Part shown: positions 6,976 to 16,230 of the stretch, one piece after another
Layout: the number at the start of each line of letters is the position of its first letter
How positions within the stretch are numbered: the stretch's first letter is position 1
Assembly (NCBI GenBank): GCA_964631265.1
Contig: CAZVWW010000009.1
Coordinates: forward strand, 1-37,523
DNA: 37,523 nucleotides
DNA from: CAZVWW01 sp964631265
GTDB lineage: Bacteria; Thermotogota; Thermotogae; MWEM01
Direction of reading: 5' to 3'
Program-made: the position numbers and the translations under genes
The notes under the pieces: model-generated
Seen by the model: the letters and a program-made list of their open reading frames with translations, nothing else
Database searches by the model: none
Told to the model about the DNA's origin: nothing

Positions 6976-8595
6976 ATGAAATTGGTGATGAGATTAGCTG
7001 TATGTACCATAATGATTAGTGTGCTTTTTACCTTTGTGTCCTGTACTGAAAGTAGTGAGGTACCCGGCAATGATCCACTCGGTTTAAACGAAATTCAAAG
7101 AGGGTTTTTCAGGACGGGAAAGGCGATTTACAGCGTTAGTGACGAGGGAGTTTCCCACTTTTCACTGAGCAAAAAACTCGCCATTCGGATCATGTCAAAG
7201 AGTGGCGTCAATACGGAGACTGTTTACGGTTTGATGGCATTCAGCGGTATTACCGATCAGAAGATTTCTTTCACATTCCAGCACTTCACTTCGGAATCTT
7301 CTTCAACGACCCGGGAATATTCAATTTCTTCGGGAGAATCGATTGATTTGAATGGAGACGAGGAATGGGACATCGCCTGGAGGAAGGCGCCCGAAACAAC
7401 GTTTGTTGAGAGAAGAGATTTAAAGGATGCGATGTTCCTTGTCTTCAACAAATCAGAAAACTCTATCGCGTCGTTTAATCCCATTCTCAATGAAAGACAA
7501 GATCCGTCACGCCTGTTTTTCATAACCACGGACAACAAGGTCTTTTTCAACATTAATGAGATTAAAGATTGTGATCCCGAGACCGAAACCGTTACAATCC
7601 CCGCTGATGAATTCTGTGTATCGGTTGAGAAGGGGGATTTTCTGATCGTCGGCAATGACAGAAACCCAGGGTTGGAAAAAAACATCTTCAACTTTAAAAA
7701 GATCCGAAACTTCGATAATTCAGGAGATGATTTGAATCTTCATCTGTCAGATTTGAGCAATGACGATTATCGGCAGTTGTACGAGGGGATGAAATACCAC
7801 ATCGAATACGGCGAGAACCCCGATGAACCTTATCTGATCAACAGAGACACTCAAGAGATTGTGATTTGGAACGGCAAGATCGATCATACGTCAAATATCG
7901 GTGATTCCAGCGTCAGGATCTATTCTCCTGAGAAGCTGAAGATAACCCTGACGTATTTTGATTTTGACTTTGACATCGGTCTGGAAAACGAACTGGTTCG
8001 ATTCTTCTATCATCCGATATATAGAATTGAGGGTTCCATCAAAGTTGAGGCCGATACAGAAGCACAGAGCATCCCGGTTAATACCATTATAGCCGAATCG
8101 ATATCGGTCAAGGACTTTTTACTTCCCTTTGACTCTCTTTTTCATATTGGCTTCTCAATGGGATCCAATGGTGAAGGAAACATTGAGGCGGATGTTCAAT
8201 ACGATCTGAACGATACCTTTTATTCTGTAAAAATCAACTCATCATCATGGGAATCCTCAGACAACTGGCTTCCCCATGCTGATTTCAGAACGACGCTGAG
8301 AATCAGCGAGGCAACTGCCGCAAAGAGAGAAGTAGAATCGGAGGCGATGATTAACCCGGCCCTCCATATCAGTTCCGGACTGTCATTTCTCGATATTTTC
8401 AGAATACCGTATTCTGATTTGAATATCGGCCTTAAGCTAAAGGCCGGTAACGATAAAGGGGAGAGTCATTTAGACGCGATACCATGGTTCTCCGTCGATT
8501 CACAGTACAGTATATACTTCAACGGAGACAAAAAATACACGTTCCCAAAGAAGAAAATATATGCTGTGGATTTATACAATTATATAATCTATTGA
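6976..8595 (+). CDS. large predicted lipoprotein of unknown function
   Basis: I do not recognise this 539-residue protein. It has a type II signal peptide with lipobox FVSC (cysteine 23), so it should be anchored to a membrane on the outer side of the cytoplasm. The rest lacks membrane segments and is rich in alternating beta-like stretches, especially the second half (about 300-520), which looks like a series of beta strands. The start has a strong ribosome binding site (GAGGGGGG). It is preceded by its own promoter and structured leader and followed, 92 bases later, by an ABC-2 permease on the same strand. A functional link to that permease is possible but unproven. Confidence 0.8.
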   Translation: MKLVMRLAVCTIMISVLFTFVSCTESSEVPGNDPLGLNEIQRGFFRTGKAIYSVSDEGVSHFSLSKKLAIRIMSKSGVNTETVYGLMAFSGITDQKISFTFQHFTSESSSTTREYSISSGESIDLNGDEEWDIAWRKAPETTFVERRDLKDAMFLVFNKSENSIASFNPILNERQDPSRLFFITTDNKVFFNINEIKDCDPETETVTIPADEFCVSVEKGDFLIVGNDRNPGLEKNIFNFKKIRNFDNSGDDLNLHLSDLSNDDYRQLYEGMKYHIEYGENPDEPYLINRDTQEIVIWNGKIDHTSNIGDSSVRIYSPEKLKITLTYFDFDFDIGLENELVRFFYHPIYRIEGSIKVEADTEAQSIPVNTIIAESISVKDFLLPFDSLFHIGFSMGSNGEGNIEADVQYDLNDTFYSVKINSSSWESSDNWLPHADFRTTLRISEATAAKREVESEAMINPALHISSGLSFLDIFRIPYSDLNIGLKLKAGNDKGESHLDAIPWFSVDSQYSIYFNGDKKYTFPKKKIYAVDLYNYIIY

Positions 8596-8687
8596 TGGTT
8601 GCGCTAAGTGGAAAGAAATGAGAGCGCTATATAAACACGCACAACTTGAGTAAAAAAACACATTTAGAATAACATAAGGTGATAGAC

Positions 8688-9824
8688 TTGATTGCATTCT
8701 GGCAACATTTATTGAAAGAAATCAGATATATAACACGAAATCCCATCTATTTTACCATTTTGATCGTTACCCCATTGCTGCTTCTGACGGTATCCCTTAT
8801 GTTTATTCCAACCGAACGGGCGATGGATGATATTTCAATCGGGGTGCTCGGAGAGGACAAGACATTTCTCGGAAGATATCTTGCTGATTTTCTAATGGGT
8901 TTCTTAAAACAGGATAATATTTACAAGATATCGGATAAGGATGAGGCCCTTCGGGCACTCGATAAAGGGGAGATAGACGGGTTGATTGTCATCCCCATAG
9001 GTTTTACCGCAAACATGCTTCAGGGGAAGGAGACCTATATCTCCTATATTCCAAGCAGCGCTTCTCTTCTTGAGAGTGTTACGATCTACAAACTCCTTAA
9101 AATGGGATTGGGCGAGATTGAATACGGCGCCATGATTGAGATGGATCTGGATGAAAAGATGAAGCCTTCCCGTGATGTGAAGGTTCCTGAATTACGGGTT
9201 GAAGGAATTGAACACAACACACTTGACTACCCGGATGTTATGGCCCCCGGGGTCCTGGCTTTTGTCATTCTGTCGACTATGCTGATCGGTATAACCGGTT
9301 CTGTGAGCCGGGAAAAAGACCGGGGAATATTGGATGGATTCAGGATCAGCCCATCAAGCCGGTTGTCTTATGTGATGGGCAAATTTATAGCCTATGCCGT
9401 TTTGGGGATCGTCCAAACCACCACCCTGATTCTCGGGAGTATCTACATTTTGAACATCCATTTTGAAGGGTCTGCGCTGCTGATTGGTCTATTGCTAACG
9501 GTGGGGATGCTGACCTATCTGTCAATGGGGCTTTTGATCTCAATCCTCTCTCCCAACAGCGATATATCGATGGGGATTGCGGCCGGGATCGTCTTCCTGA
9601 TGTTTCTTGGAGGCGGGGTCTTTTTCCCGATTTCACAAATGCCCGGTGTCATGCAGATGATTGCTCCAGCCTTACCGATAACAGCGCTCACAGACGTCTT
9701 ACGAAAGATCATGATTGCCGGTAAAAACTTTGGTTCACTAATCAATGAATCGGTTTATCTTTTCGTTTATCTTGGTGTGACTCTGGCAGCATCGATCGGT
9801 CTGTTCAAATGGAGCACAAAATAG
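8688..9824 (+). CDS. ABC-2 type transporter permease
   Basis: The protein (378 residues from this start) has the ABC-2/YhaP-like plan. One membrane helix near residues 17-37 is followed by a large extracytoplasmic domain (about 40-180), then a cluster of five or six helices (about 185-375) containing SVSREKDRGILDGFRISP. That segment matches the conserved cytoplasmic coupling region of ABC-2 exporters such as drug or polysaccharide/Nod-type permeases. I choose the TTG at 8688 because AAGGTG ends six bases before it; a GTG at 8679 lies inside that ribosome binding site. No ATP-binding subunit is encoded beside it, which is unusual; it must pair with one encoded elsewhere. Its substrate is unknown. 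Confidence 0.85.
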   Translation: MIAFWQHLLKEIRYITRNPIYFTILIVTPLLLLTVSLMFIPTERAMDDISIGVLGEDKTFLGRYLADFLMGFLKQDNIYKISDKDEALRALDKGEIDGLIVIPIGFTANMLQGKETYISYIPSSASLLESVTIYKLLKMGLGEIEYGAMIEMDLDEKMKPSRDVKVPELRVEGIEHNTLDYPDVMAPGVLAFVILSTMLIGITGSVSREKDRGILDGFRISPSSRLSYVMGKFIAYAVLGIVQTTTLILGSIYILNIHFEGSALLIGLLLTVGMLTYLSMGLLISILSPNSDISMGIAAGIVFLMFLGGGVFFPISQMPGVMQMIAPALPITALTDVLRKIMIAGKNFGSLINESVYLFVYLGVTLAASIGLFKWSTK

Positions 9825-9854
9825 CAGCATGTAATTGAAAGGAAGAATTTTGAC

Positions 9855-11744
9855 TTGATAAAAAGCAAGAATGATTATGATGTAATAGTAGTAGGGGCAG
9901 GTCATGCCGGTGTAGAAGCGGCGCTTGTCTCAGCCAGAAAAGGGAAACGTACACTCCTTTTAAACCTGAATCTCGACACCGTGGCCTGGGCCCCTTGCAA
10001 CCCTTCATTAGGGGGGCCGGCAAAGGGAATCGTGATAAGAGAACTCGATGCCCTCGGCGGGGAGATGGGAAAAACCGCCGATCAATCCATGATCAACATT
10101 AGAATGCTGAACACGAGTAAAGGACCTGCGGTCAGAGCTCTCAGGGCTCAGATCGATAAATACGATTACAGTAACAGAATGGCCCGGATCCTTATGCAAC
10201 AAAACAATCTCTCTTTGAGATATTCACTCGTCGAGGATATCCTCACCAAAAACGGCCGGATCACCGGTGTCAGAACCCATTTTGGAGAAACCTATACCTC
10301 ACGTGTCGTGATCATAACAGCCGGGACATTTATTCGTGGCAAGATATTTGTCGGGCCAACGGCTATGGAAGCCGGCAGGCTCGGTGAATTTCCCGCCAAC
10401 AAGATCTCCGATTCCATCAAGCGTCTCGGATTGAAGACCGGCCGGTTTAAAACAGGTACACCGGCCAGGATCAGAAAAAACACAATCAATTTTTCAAAGA
10501 TGAAGCGACAGGACAGCTCCGATACACCGCTTTCATTTTCGTTCTTCACAGAACCGAAAACGCTCAGTAAGGACTGGCCCGTCTTTATCACCCGAACGAA
10601 TCCCGAGACGCACCGGATCATCCGGGAAAATCTCCGCTATTCACCTCTTTACGGAGATATAAAACTGATTGAGAGTACCGGACCAAGGTATTGTCCGTCG
10701 ATTGAGGACAAGGTCGTCAAATTCTCAAACAGAGACTCCCACCAACTCTTCATTGAACCTGAAACCAGACAAAACGAGGAATATTATGTGGGCGGACTCA
10801 GTACAAGCCTTCCCTTCGATGCTCAGTTGGACATGCTGCATACCATCAATGGCCTCGAAAGTTGCGAGATTGTCCGGCCCGCCTATGCGGTTGAATATGA
10901 TTACGTCATTCCCAACCAGTTGAACGCCAGTCTTGAGACAAAAGCAATAGAGGGGCTCTTCTTCGCGGGACAGGTCAACGGAACAAGCGGTTATGAGGAA
11001 GCAGCTGCGCAGGGATTTGTGGCCGGTATAAATGCCGTTCAGAAACTCGATGAAGGGGAACCGTGGGTCCCCAGACGCGATGAATCCTACATCGGTGTCC
11101 TGATCGATGATCTTGTCACAAAAGGGACTGACGAACCCTACAGATTATTAACTTCAAGAGCTGAATACAGACTGTTACTCAGACACGACAACGCACATCT
11201 CAGACTTGCGGAATACGGGTTCCGTTTCGGGTTGATTGATCAATCTTTTCTCGACAGCGTCCGTCAATTGAAAGAGGATAAAACAGAGGCCGTCAAACGA
11301 CTGTCAAACACCTCCGTCAGACCGGATCCGGAATTAAACGGCCTGTTGGAAAGGTTGGAAACATCCCCTATCGATGAGTCGAAAAAGTTTACCGAAATGA
11401 TAAAACGTCCACAGATTAATTATGAAGATATCAGATGGCTGGATCCCGAGCCCATTGAGGATCCTGAGCTGATTGAACAGGTCAACATTGATATCCAATA
11501 TGAGGGTTACATACAACGAGCTTTGAAAGAAATCAGGCATTTCAAAGAAATGGAGTCTTTCAAAATTCCCGGGGACATTCGTTATTCCGGGGTCGAGAAT
11601 CTCGCCACGGAGGCAAGGCAAAAATTGGAAAGAATCAGACCAAAATCTGTCGGTCAAGCCGGAAGGATACCGGGAATCAACCCGGCTGATCTGGCCAATG
11701 TCATTTATCATATTCGACAGATGCTGAAAAGAGAGGGGAAATAG
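9855..11744 (+). CDS. mnmG: tRNA uridine-5-carboxymethylaminomethyl modification enzyme MnmG (GidA)
   Basis: MnmG works with MnmE to add the carboxymethylaminomethyl group to U34 of certain tRNAs, using FAD, NADH and methylene-tetrahydrofolate. The 629 residues show the FAD-binding GAGHAGVEAA near the N-terminus, CNPSLGGPAKG with the conserved cysteine, MLNTSKGPAVRALRAQ, PSIEDKVVKF and the C-terminal helical region that binds MnmE/tRNA. CNPS-GGPAKG is the version common in Firmicutes. The start is TTG at 9855, with AAAGGAA upstream. MnmE is not in the window. The AEC transporter gene starts four bases after the stop, so they are likely co-transcribed. Confidence 0.97.
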   Translation: MIKSKNDYDVIVVGAGHAGVEAALVSARKGKRTLLLNLNLDTVAWAPCNPSLGGPAKGIVIRELDALGGEMGKTADQSMINIRMLNTSKGPAVRALRAQIDKYDYSNRMARILMQQNNLSLRYSLVEDILTKNGRITGVRTHFGETYTSRVVIITAGTFIRGKIFVGPTAMEAGRLGEFPANKISDSIKRLGLKTGRFKTGTPARIRKNTINFSKMKRQDSSDTPLSFSFFTEPKTLSKDWPVFITRTNPETHRIIRENLRYSPLYGDIKLIESTGPRYCPSIEDKVVKFSNRDSHQLFIEPETRQNEEYYVGGLSTSLPFDAQLDMLHTINGLESCEIVRPAYAVEYDYVIPNQLNASLETKAIEGLFFAGQVNGTSGYEEAAAQGFVAGINAVQKLDEGEPWVPRRDESYIGVLIDDLVTKGTDEPYRLLTSRAEYRLLLRHDNAHLRLAEYGFRFGLIDQSFLDSVRQLKEDKTEAVKRLSNTSVRPDPELNGLLERLETSPIDESKKFTEMIKRPQINYEDIRWLDPEPIEDPELIEQVNIDIQYEGYIQRALKEIRHFKEMESFKIPGDIRYSGVENLATEARQKLERIRPKSVGQAGRIPGINPADLANVIYHIRQMLKREGK

Positions 11745-11748
11745 CGTT

Positions 11749-12720
11749 ATGGAAAAGTGGTTCGATCTCATTGCCCATTCATTCACATCGGTCTTTCCGG
11801 TCTTCCTCATATTTCTGACCGGATACGCCTTCGGAAAGATATTCAAGAAAAAGGCAGAGATGCTTTCAACGCTTGCCTTCTGGCTCTTCGGATCCATCCT
11901 GATCTTGACCTATGTCAACGAGCATCTTCCAAAACTCGATCATATCTGGCGTTATTTTCTCGGAACCATCATTATCATATTGATCATCATCATTCTATAC
12001 TGGATCATCGGTAAAATAACCGGCAGATCATTTAAGATGTGGGCTTACACCAGTATCTTTGCGAACACGGGCTACATCGGTTATCCGGTTTTGGAATACT
12101 CGGTGGGTCCCCGGGCAATCCCACTTGCCGTCATCATGGCCAGTGCCAACATGATCCTTCTGCCGACTGTCGGGGTATTAATGCTGACGGGTGGCAAAGA
12201 GAACCGGGAGGGGAAGGTCCGGTTTCTGAAGAATGCCGCAAGACATATGGCCAGCGTCCCCTGGATTTATGCCCTGGCAGCCGGATGGATACTTGGTCTG
12301 CTCGGGTTCAAGTTGACAAGGGACCTCCCCGGTTCGATCATGAACTATGTTCAGATGTTGAAGGACAGTGCAATCCCGGTTATTTTACTGGTGGTCGGTG
12401 TTAATCTCTCCAAATTCAAATTGAAACCGGGCAATCTGAAAAGAATCTTTTCCGCCTCTTTTTCAAAACTGTTGATCCCGCCTGTACTGGCCGTGTTTGT
12501 CGGAAAGATGCTCGGCATGCAGGGGCTCGTTTACAAGGTTTTCGTGCTGGAACTGGCTATGCCGACAGCTGTCAATACCGCCATCCTTGCCCAGGGAGTG
12601 TCAGAGAAAGAAAACGGATCTAAAGAGGAGGAAAAGGATTTTGCAAGCGCTGTTGTTGTTTACTCCACTTTTCTTTTCCTGTTCAGTTTTCCGATATGGT
12701 ATTCTTTCATGGCGGGCTGA
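11749..12720 (+). CDS. AEC (auxin efflux carrier) family transporter
   Basis: The 323-residue protein is almost entirely hydrophobic, with about ten membrane helices arranged as two five-helix repeats separated near residue 150-165. Features such as FANTGYIGYPVL in the first half and LAMPTAVNTAILAQ in the second half match the crossing-helix regions of the AEC (PIN-like auxin carrier, MdcF/YfdV) family. Bacterial members export or exchange small organic acids such as malonate or malate, but the substrate here cannot be read. It follows mnmG by four bases and is followed 17 bases later by the NYN-domain gene. Confidence 0.85.
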   Translation: MEKWFDLIAHSFTSVFPVFLIFLTGYAFGKIFKKKAEMLSTLAFWLFGSILILTYVNEHLPKLDHIWRYFLGTIIIILIIIILYWIIGKITGRSFKMWAYTSIFANTGYIGYPVLEYSVGPRAIPLAVIMASANMILLPTVGVLMLTGGKENREGKVRFLKNAARHMASVPWIYALAAGWILGLLGFKLTRDLPGSIMNYVQMLKDSAIPVILLVVGVNLSKFKLKPGNLKRIFSASFSKLLIPPVLAVFVGKMLGMQGLVYKVFVLELAMPTAVNTAILAQGVSEKENGSKEEEKDFASAVVVYSTFLFLFSFPIWYSFMAG

Positions 12721-12737
12721 GGAAAGTGGTTTTTTAA

Positions 12738-13859
12738 TTGAAGATTAAGAGAATTAAAGATGTTGCTTATGATGCGGAATACCTCAAAAAACTGAAGGAT
12801 CTACGAGCGCGATCAAAATATATTCGCAATTCTTTGGCCCGGGAAAAGTTAAAAACACTCCCTGACAGAACATTAAGAAACATCATGAGGAAATGCGATA
12901 CAAATTTGGCAAAAAAACTATCCGGACTTGATCAGATGAGTATCGTGATTGCTGTCGACGAATTGTTGTTCGGTGATAAGAAGTTTCAGAAGAGGTTTAA
13001 TGAGGTATCGGACATCCTCGATATTGATGGTTGGGCTCTCTCCCCGCTTCTTTTTTTTACAGCCCCCCGCTTCTTTTTCTATCCGCTGAACTCCCTGAAA
13101 GACTTTGCCCTCAAAAACTGGAATATTGATCCCTATAATAGCGATTATCTCAAGTTCAACCGGGATTTTCTGTCAAGATACAGGAAAAGTGACCTGGTCG
13201 ATATCTTTAAGACACCGATGGAGCTGACCGCTGCCTTTATGACGTTTGACAGTTCATCAGAAAGGAGAACAGGTGAAGGGGGACTTGTCGATTCTGAAGA
13301 TTTAAAGATTATCGGGGAGTTTCTTTCCGAGGTTAAGAAACTGAATCTGTATCAGTTAAAGAGAATGGAGGTCAAGTGGTTAAGGGACTTTTTTGACTCC
13401 CTGGAGGACCAGCAGAAGTATTCTCTGATTGAGAGATTGAAGCGGAACAGAGTCCATCCCTATATCAGGAGGGTGGTGACATCATCCCCTTACAGGGGAA
13501 TGGTGGTTGATGCCAGCAATATCATGCTTTCGGGTCTGGTGAAGGCAGATCCGATCAGACTCAAGGACTTGATGAATGCCTTGGGAATCCATTCAAATCT
13601 GTATTTCCCGGTGATCTTTGTCTTTGACGCAAATGCCGATTACATCGTTAAAAAGTCCCGTGATTTCTGGAGAGCCAATTTCAAGGGCAATCAGAATGTC
13701 ATCTTTCATTCTCCCGCCGATGAACTTGTTCTGAAGATAGCCATTGAAAAGAAGTATCATATTGTTTCCAATGACAAGTACAGGGATTATGAACCACACG
13801 GCTGCAAGGTCTTCACTTTCCGCCCCGACAGAGGTCACTACTATCTTCAGGAGAGCTAG
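12738..13859 (+). CDS. protein with C-terminal NYN/Zc3h12a-like ribonuclease domain
   Basis: The first 240 residues are helical, basic and not recognised. The last 120 form a PIN-fold domain of the NYN/Zc3h12a (Regnase) kind. The acidic site residues are all visible: D258 in VVDASNI, D297 in FVFDAN, D328 in SPADELVLKIA and D346 in VSNDKYRDY. The SNDxYRD segment is a hallmark of the Zc3h12a-type subgroup. It should therefore be a metal-dependent single-strand endoribonuclease; the RNA target is unknown. The start is TTG at 12738, about eleven bases after GAGGAAAG. It ends the mnmG - AEC - NYN run and meets glycerate kinase convergently. I saw no antitoxin-like small partner, so a toxin role is not indicated. 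Confidence 0.75.
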   Translation: MKIKRIKDVAYDAEYLKKLKDLRARSKYIRNSLAREKLKTLPDRTLRNIMRKCDTNLAKKLSGLDQMSIVIAVDELLFGDKKFQKRFNEVSDILDIDGWALSPLLFFTAPRFFFYPLNSLKDFALKNWNIDPYNSDYLKFNRDFLSRYRKSDLVDIFKTPMELTAAFMTFDSSSERRTGEGGLVDSEDLKIIGEFLSEVKKLNLYQLKRMEVKWLRDFFDSLEDQQKYSLIERLKRNRVHPYIRRVVTSSPYRGMVVDASNIMLSGLVKADPIRLKDLMNALGIHSNLYFPVIFVFDANADYIVKKSRDFWRANFKGNQNVIFHSPADELVLKIAIEKKYHIVSNDKYRDYEPHGCKVFTFRPDRGHYYLQES

Positions 13860-13894
13860 TTTGAAAAAGGTTGCTTATCACATGTGGAAGACTT

Positions 13895-15157
13895 TCAACA
13901 AAACAACGCCATGATAATATCGTTGACATTCGTTCCCGTTGGTCCCGTTTTGATTAGGGAATTGGCAGCATCAAGCGCATGATAAGAATCGTTGTTTTCA
14001 AGGGCCTCCCGTGGTGAAATACCGGCTTTTCTTATCTCGGATGCAGTTGTACCGGTAACGATACCCCCTGCGGCATCTGTGGGGCCGTCGGTGCCGTCGG
14101 TGCCGAAGGAGAGGAGCGTTGTATCAGACTCTTCACCGTCAAGCTCCAGTGCGACCGATAGGGCCAGCTCCTGATTCCGGCCTCCCAGGCCTTTACCTTT
14201 GACGGTTACAACGGTCTCTCCCCCGAAGATCAGGGCGCAGGGTTTTTGAAAGGGTGTCTGGGATTTCTTTTTTTGGTTGCTCAGTTCCTGCGCTATCTCT
14301 GCTATAAATCGACCGGCCTCTGCCGCTTCACATTCCAGGCGGGTGGTTAGAACATAAGGGCTGTATCCCATCTTTTCAGCGATCTTCGCCGCATTTGCAC
14401 AAGCCATTTCAATGCTGTCGAGTATTCTGTATTCAACATTTGAGATTTCGGATGGCATTTCACGATTGAGAATCCGGTTGTTGAGTTGTTTGTTGAGGTC
14501 GTATTTTCGGACAATGCTCATGACTTCCTGTCTGTCTTCCTCCGGTGGTGTCACCGGACCGGAGGCGATACTGCCCATCTTGTTTCCGATAACGTCTGAT
14601 ATCACATAGGCCTTGATACGGGCAGGAGAAACAGCTTCTGCAAATTGTCCTCCCTTGACAGCGGAAAGCCTTTTTCGAACTGCATTAATGGTGTTAATGT
14701 CCGCCCCTGATCTTAAAAGGTTCTCTGTGACGTCCTGTATTATCTCAAGGGTTACGCCGTTAAAGGGCACCTCAAACAGGGCTGACCCACCACCTGAGAT
14801 AAGGAAGAGGAGGATATCCTCTTTTCCCAGACCGGAAAACCGTTCAAGTGCTTCCTTTGAGGCCTTCAGGCCGTTTTGATCGGGAACCGGATGGCCGGCC
14901 TCGGATATTTTGACATTGCCGATAGGCCCTTTTGAATGATCGTATTTGGTGATGACAATCCCGTTTTTAATTTTGTCTCCAAGTGCCTGATAGGCTCCGT
15001 ATGCCATTTCCCAGGAGGCCTTGCCGATAGCGAAAAGTGAGATCTCTTTCTGACAACGCTCTTCAAGAACCGCCTGTTTGACGATTTCGACTGGATTCAA
15101 AGTATCGATCAGTGTCTCAATGATTCTTTTTCCGTCTCTGAAAGTCCGTTTATCCAT
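13895..15157 (-). CDS. gckA: glycerate 2-kinase (GckA, MOFRL family)
   Basis: The 420-residue protein has the two-part plan of type-2 glycerate kinases. An N-terminal Rossmann-like domain includes LFLISGGGSALFEVP (about residues 115-130). The C-terminal MOFRL domain contains GGETVVTVKGKGLGGRNQELALS and SFGTDGTDGPTDAAGG. It phosphorylates D-glycerate to 2-phosphoglycerate, feeding serine, glyoxylate or sugar-acid breakdown into glycolysis. The ATG follows GGGGGGACATA. It is the last gene of the rnc operon, 26 bases after the TolC-like gene. Family is certain; whether it forms 2- or 3-phosphoglycerate is inferred from family. Confidence 0.93.
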   Translation of the reverse strand: MDKRTFRDGKRIIETLIDTLNPVEIVKQAVLEERCQKEISLFAIGKASWEMAYGAYQALGDKIKNGIVITKYDHSKGPIGNVKISEAGHPVPDQNGLKASKEALERFSGLGKEDILLFLISGGGSALFEVPFNGVTLEIIQDVTENLLRSGADINTINAVRKRLSAVKGGQFAEAVSPARIKAYVISDVIGNKMGSIASGPVTPPEEDRQEVMSIVRKYDLNKQLNNRILNREMPSEISNVEYRILDSIEMACANAAKIAEKMGYSPYVLTTRLECEAAEAGRFIAEIAQELSNQKKKSQTPFQKPCALIFGGETVVTVKGKGLGGRNQELALSVALELDGEESDTTLLSFGTDGTDGPTDAAGGIVTGTTASEIRKAGISPREALENNDSYHALDAANSLIKTGPTGTNVNDIIMALFC

Positions 15158-15183
15158 TATGTCCCCCCGATAAAACCCGGGGT

Positions 15184-16230
15184 TTATTCTCCGGGTTTGA
15201 TAAAGTAGCCGGCCAGGACCTCCTCCGGGTTCTCCCCTTTGGCCTGTAAAAATGACAGAAGATTGATAAAGAGATCATACTCAGCCTTCCAGGCCGACCT
15301 GTCATACTCGTAGATGTCCAGCACACCCTGATAATAATCATATGTGGTGATATATCCTTCTTTTTCAGCCTTTTGGAGCTTTTCGAGCTTTTCCATGTAC
15401 AACTCTTTCTTTTCGGTGGCCGCGTTGTATTCTGATACGGACAGGGTCACCTTTTCAAAAGCGAGGTTCAGCTCATAGAACAGGTATTTAACCTCGGCCT
15501 CTTCTCTCAACTCGTGGATTTTTGACGACCGCTTGTTGACATTGGCCAGATACTTGTTGGTCATTCCCGTCTGTGCCAGTCTGTATTTTGTGTCTTCTAT
15601 CTGCATCTGAAGGTTCTCGATCTTTCGGTTGAGATTGTCCTCTTTAATGAGATTGATCTCTTCAGCTGAAATGGGCTGTAATTCTTCAATCCTGATTCTC
15701 AGCTCGGGTACTTCCGAAACAAAGAGCGTTTCTTTGATGTATTCTTCCATCTCGGACTCTATCTGTTTGTAATAGTCCAGTTTCGCCTTGCTCTTTTCAG
15801 CTTCTATCCCGGCAAGAGCAACATCGAGTTCCGAAACACCGCCGTAGTCAAGAGCTTTTTTCTTGTTATTCAGGTCTTCCTGATACATCTTGTACTCGAT
15901 ATCTGCAATGTTCTTTTCGATCCCGGTCTTCTTTAATTCAAATAAGATACCGAAGACTTCATTCACAATCTCCCACTTCTTGTCAAAGAAGGCCTTCTTT
16001 GCCTGCAGTCTCTCAAGGTCGGCCATCATGATCTCAAGTTTTGAATTCGATTTCAGGAGCTCGGCATTGTAGTTTTCTTTTGCACTCTGCCATTTCAATT
16101 CAGCCGCAACCGCATCCGGATACTGTTCAAAAATCGTCTTGAGAAAATCCCCGGCCGTTGAACAAAAAACCGTTGATGTGAGTATAAGTAACGTTAAGCC
16201 GATTAGACTGGTGGCTTTTTTTCTGTTCAT
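15184..16230 (-). CDS. exported coiled-coil protein, distant TolC/outer-membrane-efflux-like
   Basis: A signal peptide (about residues 1-24) precedes roughly 320 residues of almost continuous helix and coiled coil rich in K, E and L, arranged as two similar halves (about 25-180 and 195-330). This is the pattern of TolC-family efflux ducts, though at 348 residues it is shorter than typical TolC (about 420-490) and beta-strand segments are hard to see. The best start is the ATG at 16230, which overlaps the stop of the radical SAM gene (ATGA) with GGGAG upstream; a GTG four codons earlier is less likely. No pump gene is adjacent. A periplasmic helical scaffold is the alternative. Confidence 0.6.
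   Translation of the reverse strand: MNRKKATSLIGLTLLILTSTVFCSTAGDFLKTIFEQYPDAVAAELKWQSAKENYNAELLKSNSKLEIMMADLERLQAKKAFFDKKWEIVNEVFGILFELKKTGIEKNIADIEYKMYQEDLNNKKKALDYGGVSELDVALAGIEAEKSKAKLDYYKQIESEMEEYIKETLFVSEVPELRIRIEELQPISAEEINLIKEDNLNRKIENLQMQIEDTKYRLAQTGMTNKYLANVNKRSSKIHELREEAEVKYLFYELNLAFEKVTLSVSEYNAATEKKELYMEKLEKLQKAEKEGYITTYDYYQGVLDIYEYDRSAWKAEYDLFINLLSFLQAKGENPEEVLAGYFIKPGE

Noticed and set aside
8679..8687. GTG at 8679 as start of the ABC-2 permease
   Set aside because: This GTG is part of the ribosome binding site AAGGTG that is well placed for the TTG at 8688.
12738..13859. The NYN protein as a toxin of a toxin-antitoxin pair
   Set aside because: No small antitoxin-like gene is adjacent, the protein is large, and it lies in a housekeeping run.
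15170..15186. A near-palindrome between the TolC-like gene and glycerate kinase
   Set aside because: It lacks a T run, is close to the ribosome binding site, and the genes are otherwise tightly linked, so it is not supported as a terminator or operator.
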